64,000 bases of DNA from Methylobacterium variabile (GTDB lineage: Bacteria > Pseudomonadota > Alphaproteobacteria > Rhizobiales > Beijerinckiaceae): positions 19,715 to 83,714 of the forward strand of contig NZ_LABY01000059.1 of NCBI RefSeq assembly GCF_001043975.1, read 5' to 3'. This document shows, one piece after another, positions 59,456 through 64,000 of the stretch; positions within the stretch are counted from its first letter, which is position 1, and the number at the start of each line of letters is the position of its first letter. A program made the translations under genes and the position numbers. A model generated the notes under the pieces. That model was not told the origin of the DNA, made no database searches, and worked only from the letters and a program-made list of their open reading frames with translations.

Positions 59456-59665
59456 AGGCAAAGCAGGCCTTGGATACCAGGGCCGATCGCGGGCGGTTTG
59501 ACGCTTCGCCACGTGCAGCCCTGCAGAGCGCGGTCGCGACGCCATCCACTGAACCAACGCGCCGTGATTAACCGGCCATTAACCGCAATCCCTAACCCTT
59601 CCTTCAGGATTTTGCGAGTCGCGCCGGCATCGATCGTCCGCTCGCCGGATCAGGGGAGAGAACAG

Positions 59666-60070
59666 ATGGCCGGGAGCGAGGGCGTCTCTGGATCCGCCAT
59701 TGCGGCGGCAGGCCTGCGGGTGCAGCAGGGCCGCCTGCGCGTCATGACCGAGAACCTCGCCAACGCAAACAGCACCGCGAGCACGCCCGGCGGCGACCCC
59801 TACCGGCGCAAGATCGCGGTGTTCGAGCCGGTCGGGGCCGATGCCGAGCCGACCGGTCGCGTCGTGCGCGACACCAGCCCGTTCCGCTCAATCTCCAGCC
59901 CCGGGCACCCCGCTGCCGACGCGCAGGGCATTCTGAAGCTGCCCAACGTCAATCCTGCCACCGAGATGGCCGGGTTGCGCGCGGCGATGGGCGCCTACGA
60001 ATCCAATCTGAAGGTGATCGCGACGCTCGACGACCTCAACAGGCGCACCGTCGACCTGCTGAAGATCTGA
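59666..60070 (+). CDS. flgC: flagellar basal-body rod protein FlgC, isolated gene
   Basis: The 134-residue product has the rod-protein N terminus (IAAAGLRVQQGRLRVMTENL, then ANANSTASTPGGDPYRRK) and the C-terminal LPNVNPATEMAGLRAAMGAY, the FlgC pattern. GGGGAGAG lies 5 nt ahead of the ATG. Normally flgC stands in flgB-flgC-fliE; here no flagellar gene adjoins it and the cluster at the left of the window is about 50 kb away. It may be the functional copy displaced from its operon or a paralogue. Confidence 0.87.
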   Translation: MAGSEGVSGSAIAAAGLRVQQGRLRVMTENLANANSTASTPGGDPYRRKIAVFEPVGADAEPTGRVVRDTSPFRSISSPGHPAADAQGILKLPNVNPATEMAGLRAAMGAYESNLKVIATLDDLNRRTVDLLKI

Positions 60071-60076
60071 GGAGCG

Positions 60077-61612
60077 TCATTCGCTTGAGACGCCCGTTCG
60101 TTCGGCTCCGCGGCGCAGCGGATGCGCGCGGCGCCGATCGGCGAGCGCGTGCAGCACGGCTCTCCAGACCGGCTCGGGCTGCTCGGGGTCCAGAAGCTCG
60201 CCCTCGCTCAACGGCTGCACGGCTCCTGCGGCTGATGCGTCCAGGGGAACCAGTGTACGCCCGGTGTCGCAGCGTAGCGCCTCGATCGCCGCAATCAGCG
60301 AACCCGAGCGCGCCAGGGTGCGGGCGATGTCGTCCGGTGGAACACCGAGGTGCTCGCCGAGAAGCGCATCGCGCAAGCCGAGGATCTCTGCCGCGACGGC
60401 TCGATCGGTCGCATGGCCAGGCACGGCTTCGACGGCCAGATCGCATTCCGTATCGAGGCCCATCGAGCGGTTGTTCAGGTTGGACGAGCCGATCTTCAGC
60501 AGGCAGTCGTCGACGATCAGCACCTTGGCATGCACGTAGATCGGCTGCCCGGCTGCGGTCACCGGACGATAGATGCGGAAGCGTCCGAAGCGGTCCGCGC
60601 CGCGGATACGCGCCAGAACACGGCCGCGTCCCCGTCCCATGGCCGCTTCCTCGAGCCAGCCCATGGCACGCTCGGGATTGATCACGACGATCTCGGGCCC
60701 GTCCGGCTCCCTCAGACGGGATGCCATGGCCTCGGCGATGCAGCGTGCGGCGAAGTACTGACTCTCAATATAGATCGTGTGTCGCGCGGCTGCGATGGCG
60801 GCGAGGTAGAGTTGCTCGATCTCGTGCACGTTGGGGCGGCCGTGAAAGGGCGGCGCGGTCCGGGCGATCCCCACCTGCACGTCGCGCAGAAGCGGCCTCA
60901 GCCCGTCGGGCCAGGGGTCTTGCGTAGATGGACCGGGCGGCGCGATCCGCTCGCCGGTAGCATAGTGCCAGCGCTCGCGCGCAAGGTCACCGAGGGCTGA
61001 CGCGGCCGCGCCGTCGACCGCGACGGTGGCGTCGTGGAACGGCGCGTAGGCGCGTCCCGACGGGCGCACCCGGCGCGTGTCCTGGTCGGCATGGTCGCGG
61101 GTGTCCCAGCGGTCGTCCGTCATGTCGATGCCGCCGCAGAAAGCGAGCGCGTCGTCGATCACCACGATCTTCTGGTGATGCGAGGCTCCGGGCGGGTGGG
61201 CACTGTCGAGCCGGAACTGGAAGCCGCGGGCCCGCATCGAGTTCAGAAGGTAGAGCGGCGTCGTGCCGCGCGCCAGCGTGCCGAGGACCCCTAAATTCCA
61301 CTGCAGCACGCGGATGCTCAGCTCCGGCCGGCGCCGGCCGAGTTCGGACAGGAACGGGCCGAGTTCCTCCGGCAGGCCCGGCAGCGGGTGGTCGGGGTCG
61401 AGCTTGATGCGGGTGTCGAACTCCCAGCCGATGAACAAAACCGCGTGGCGGGCGCGCAGGAGGGCGCTGCGCAGATGCGCGAAGTAGGCGGCGGCATCCA
61501 CGATTGGGGCAAAGCGCGCCGCAGGCTCGACGCGCCAGCAGGTCAGGCCGGACTGCAGCAGCTTCGCCCCGCCCGTGAGCGGGACCGATGCCGTATGGGG
61601 CGGATGATGCAT
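60077..61612 (-). CDS. phospholipase D-family protein
   Basis: The 511-residue product has two HKD motifs: H146-x-K148-x4-D153 (HHQKIVVIDDALAF) and H361-x-K363-x4-D368 (HAKVLIVDDCLLKIGSSNLN). The GGIDMTDDRWDTRDH and IYIESQYFA segments match the bacterial group of PLDs close to the eukaryotic type. It should hydrolyse or transfer phosphatidyl groups. The open frame continues upstream across the divergent DedA gene; ATG at 61612 is the most plausible start. No clear signal peptide. Confidence 0.88.
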   Translation of the reverse strand: MHHPPHTASVPLTGGAKLLQSGLTCWRVEPAARFAPIVDAAAYFAHLRSALLRARHAVLFIGWEFDTRIKLDPDHPLPGLPEELGPFLSELGRRRPELSIRVLQWNLGVLGTLARGTTPLYLLNSMRARGFQFRLDSAHPPGASHHQKIVVIDDALAFCGGIDMTDDRWDTRDHADQDTRRVRPSGRAYAPFHDATVAVDGAAASALGDLARERWHYATGERIAPPGPSTQDPWPDGLRPLLRDVQVGIARTAPPFHGRPNVHEIEQLYLAAIAAARHTIYIESQYFAARCIAEAMASRLREPDGPEIVVINPERAMGWLEEAAMGRGRGRVLARIRGADRFGRFRIYRPVTAAGQPIYVHAKVLIVDDCLLKIGSSNLNNRSMGLDTECDLAVEAVPGHATDRAVAAEILGLRDALLGEHLGVPPDDIARTLARSGSLIAAIEALRCDTGRTLVPLDASAAGAVQPLSEGELLDPEQPEPVWRAVLHALADRRRAHPLRRGAERTGVSSE

Positions 61613-61777
61613 CGGCGCGTTTGGTCCCCGGGATGGCGGCCCGCTGCATCGTCGCGCTGCAACAGGGCGCGGGCAGCGCTTTGGTGTCTGCGTATGAACC
61701 CGCCCCCCACTTAGTGCGTTCCCGATCCGACCTGCGGCGGCAAGGCTTCTGCAGGTGCCGCTTGCGAGGAGGTTGCG

Positions 61778-62389
61778 CTGGTCGACTGGATCGTAGCCGC
61801 GATCGAGCGGACCGGCTATCTCGGCGTCTTCCTGCTGATGCTGATCGACAACATCTTCCCGCCGATCCCCTCTGAGGTGATCATGCCGCTGGCAGGCTTT
61901 GCCGCGGCGCGCGGCCAGCTCAGCCTCGTCGGCGTGTTCCTCGCCGGCACGGCCGGATCGCTCTCCGGCGCGCTGGTCTGGTACGGCGTGGGGCGCTGGC
62001 TCGGACGCGAGCGCTTGCGGCGCTTCGCGGCCCGGCACGGGCGCTGGCTCACCCTGAGCCCGGCGGAGGTCGATCGGGCCGGCGCCTGGTTCGCCCGGCG
62101 CGGCGGCGTCACCGTCCTAGTCGGTCGCGTCGTCCCGGGCGTGCGCAGCCTGATCTCGGTGCCGGCCGGGGTGGCCGGTATGCCGCTCACGCCCTTTCTG
62201 GCCTACTCGGCTCTCGGCACGATCGTCTGGACCGGGCTGCTGACGGCGGCCGGCTACGGGCTTGGCGAGAACTACCGCAGCGTGGGCCGCCTCATCGAGC
62301 CGATCGGCAACGGCGTGCTGGTCCTGGCGCTCGTGCTCTACCTCTATCGTGTCGCCACCTTCGGACGCCGGAGCGGCGTTCGGGGCTGA
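61778..62389 (+). CDS. DedA-family (VTT domain) membrane protein, apparent CTG start
   Basis: DedA proteins are inner-membrane proteins needed for envelope integrity; some flip undecaprenyl phosphate or phospholipids. The product has ENIFPPIPSEVI-like sequence (IDNIFPPIPSEVIMPLAGFA) and GRVVPGVRSLISVPAGVAGM with the conserved Arg/Pro. The first ATG (61838) would drop the N-terminal re-entrant part VDWIVAAIERTGYLGVFLLM, which is typical of the family and in frame. AGGAGG at 61767-61772 lies 5 nt from an in-frame CTG at 61778, the only start-like codon, giving 203 residues. If CTG is not used, a 183-residue form starts at 61838. Confidence 0.82.
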   Translation: MVDWIVAAIERTGYLGVFLLMLIDNIFPPIPSEVIMPLAGFAAARGQLSLVGVFLAGTAGSLSGALVWYGVGRWLGRERLRRFAARHGRWLTLSPAEVDRAGAWFARRGGVTVLVGRVVPGVRSLISVPAGVAGMPLTPFLAYSALGTIVWTGLLTAAGYGLGENYRSVGRLIEPIGNGVLVLALVLYLYRVATFGRRSGVRG

Positions 62390-62486
62390 GGCGCGGCAGA
62401 AACAGTCCTTTGCCGGCGTGATCGCGCGACGCTCGCTTCAGCGGAACGCGAACAGGCAGGCCGTGACATGACGTAGAGGAGTTCGC

Positions 62487-63788
62487 GTGAAACGCTTTCT
62501 GATCCTGGTTGCCGTCGCGGTCATGGCCACCCTCCCGGCCCTCCTGCTGCGCGCGACGGGCTGGCGGCCCAGCCCGGTCCTCGATGCCGCCGCCTTCGGC
62601 AGCGCCATTCTGGCGGCGGGCTTCCTGCTGTCTTGGGGAGCGGAGACGGCCGAGCAGCATATCGCGCAAGGCCTGATCCTGGCCGTGGTCGCCCTGGTGA
62701 CCGTGCTGCCGGAATACGCGGTCGATCTCTATTAAGCCTACAAGGCCGGGCTCGAGGGTCCGGGGTCGCAATACGTTCATTACGCCGCCGCCAACATGAC
62801 CGGCGCCAACCGGTTGCTCGTCGGCTTGGCCTGGCCCCTGATGGTGTTCCTGCATTGGACGAAGGACCGGCACCGCGCGGTCGATCTTGCCCCTGTCAAT
62901 GCCGTCGAGATGGGCTTCCTGCTGCTTGCCAGCCTCTACGCCTTCGTGATCCTGTTCAAGCGCAGCATTTCCGTCGTGGATTTCGCCGTGCTCGCGGCCA
63001 TCTTTGCGGCCTACGTCTGGCGCGTGCGCAACCTTCAGAAGAGCGACAATCCGGACGAGGCGGAGGAGCCGGGGCCAGCTGCCGCTCTAAACGCCTTGTC
63101 TCCCGGCCAGCAATGGGCCGCGATCGGGGCTCTGGTGGCCGTGGCCTGCGGCGTCATCCTCGCCTCGGCCGAACCCTTCGCCGAGGCCATGGTGGGCACC
63201 GGCCGGGCGATCGGGCTCAACGAGTTTCTGCTGATCCAGTGGCTGGCGCCCCTGGCCAGCGAGGCGCCGGCCATCTCGGTGGCGGTGCTGTTCGTGCTGG
63301 CCAACCGCGCCGGCGACGGGCTGATCGCCATGATCAGCGACAAGATCAACCAGTGGACGCTGCTCGTCGGCATGCTGCCGCTCGCCCTGAGCGTCGGCGC
63401 GGGCGCGATGAGCCCCCTGCCGCTCGATGCGCGCCAGGGCGAGGAGTTCTTCCTGACAGCGGCCCAGTCGCTGCTCGGCATCGCGCTCCTGCTGCGCCTG
63501 CGCCTCGGCCTCTGGTCCGCGCTGGCTCTGGCCGGGCTGTTTGCCGTGCAGGTCGGGCTCGCCTTCGTCTACCGCAACGACGAGGCGCGCACGATCGCGA
63601 CGCTGACCTGGCTCGCCTGGGTCTATCTCGGCCTAGCCGGCCTTCTGTTCCTGATCAACGGACGCCGCCTTGTGGCCTTGGTGCGCAGCGCTCTCACCGG
63701 TCAGCCGTCTGAGGATCTCTCGGATGGCACACGAACCGACCTGGAGCCATCGGCAGACGAGAGCCGCGTCCCGTCTACGGCCCGCTGA
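62487..63788 (+). pseudogene. CaCA-type sodium/calcium exchanger-like gene, interrupted by TAA
   Basis: Translation from ATG (MKRFLILVAVAVMATLPALL) gives helices and the alpha-repeat-like LILAVVALVTVLPEYAVDLY, then stops at TAA (62733-62735) after 82 codons. The same frame continues without further interruption for 350 codons (AYKAGLEGPGSQYVHYAAAN, then MTGANRLLVGLAWPLMVFLH, GLNEFLLIQWLAPLASEAPA) to 63788. Together about 433 residues match a cation/Ca2+ exchanger of actinobacterial and alphaproteobacterial type. The family usually has an aromatic residue at the stop position, so one base change from a Tyr codon suffices. The second part has an ATG at 62796, but alone would lack the first alpha-repeat. 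Confidence 0.82.
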
Positions 63789-63835
63789 TCGGAGCGGTCC
63801 GGGCGGAGCCGACAACTCCGCCCAGCCCTGCCGAC

Positions 63836-64000
63836 CTACTTGCTCGGCATGATCTTTCCGTCCGCCCCGACCCTGATCTTCTGCGACTGGCTGCCGGTCA
63901 TCACCGTGATCTTGTACTGCACGCTGCTGGCCTCACGCTCGACCTCGGCCTCGGCCGCCTTGCCGCCTGCCTTCTGCTCGGCGGTCGCGACCGCCTGCTT
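63836..64000 (-). CDS. PepSY-like domain protein, C-terminal part
   Basis: The last 54 codons of a gene entering from the right edge read KQAVATAEQKAGGKAAEAEV, then EREASSVQYKITVMTGSQSQ and KIRVGADGKIMPSK. The helix plus two-strand pattern with a final VGADGKI is that of PepSY domains, small periplasmic modules that regulate proteases or bind peptidoglycan or metals. The start, and so any signal peptide, is outside the window. Confidence 0.65.
   Translation of the reverse strand, partial: KQAVATAEQKAGGKAAEAEVEREASSVQYKITVMTGSQSQKIRVGADGKIMPSK

Noticed and set aside
51382..62735. Three single in-frame stops taken as evidence of stop-codon suppression
   Set aside because: Other genes use TAA, TAG and TGA as normal stops throughout the window, and two of the three cases are in transposases; independent mutations or read errors are simpler.

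Overview
The window is high-GC DNA (about 70% by eye) from an alphaproteobacterium, most likely Methylobacteriaceae (Methylobacterium or a close relative). This rests on the flagellar gene order and its lineage-typical accessory genes (the gene of the DUF6468 type, MotE, a large TPR protein), the TTG-started rpsU with an Ala/Pro-rich tail, the PHB depolymerase, and the general gene stock. It is inference from gene content, not from a marker gene. About 60 genes are supported, of which several are broken.

Region 1 (1-8856) is the edge of a flagellar cluster. flgF-flgG, and the first codons of a following gene that may be flgA, read leftward. fliL-fliM-(DUF6468-like)-motE and a 1130-residue secreted TPR protein read rightward. 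Region 2 (8857-10332) is gene-poor: two small possible genes and a tandem duplication of tRNA-Leu(CAG), each copy with its own promoter. Region 3 (10362-32424) is ordinary chromosome: leuC; a four-gene sugar-type ABC importer; a 2-hydroxyacid dehydrogenase; an AprI/Inh inhibitor protein; a methionyl-tRNA synthetase paralogue behind what looks like a transcription attenuator; an M32 carboxypeptidase; a chemoreceptor; a class II amidotransferase; a receiver-only protein with Glu in place of the phospho-acceptor Asp; rpsU; PHB depolymerase; a GST; a periplasmic aldose epimerase; a MarR regulator and an acyl-CoA ligase. Region 4 (32655-36928) starts with a two-repeat, one-spacer type I-E-like CRISPR relic, followed by a seven-gene cation/proton antiporter operon with the subunit set of the Mbh-type module and no large MrpA.

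Region 5 (37188-about 59500) is accessory DNA. It holds a DUF1275-oxalate decarboxylase pair behind an AT-rich region with a perfect FNR/FixK-type palindrome, a decayed IS5-family remnant, an intact IS5-family element inserted exactly in the stop codon of a low-GC M41-like metallopeptidase gene, and a mobilisation module (VirD4-type coupling protein, membrane protein, ParA-like ATPase, small accessory gene, candidate oriT, small accessory gene, MobF relaxase-helicase). It ends in a dense IS nest: an IS701 element beside an IS5-family element that has itself been split by an ISL3-type and two IS110-type elements. A small Cys-rich secreted protein, an OprB-type porin and a DUF2721 protein follow. 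No mating-pair-formation genes are present, so the module looks mobilisable rather than self-transmissible.

Region 6 (59666-64000) has a solitary flgC, a phospholipase D-type enzyme divergent from a DedA protein with an apparent CTG start, a CaCA-type exchanger gene broken by one TAA codon, and the 3' part of a PepSY-like gene. Coding frames with single in-frame stop codons (IS701, ISL3, exchanger) recur between 51 and 63 kb.
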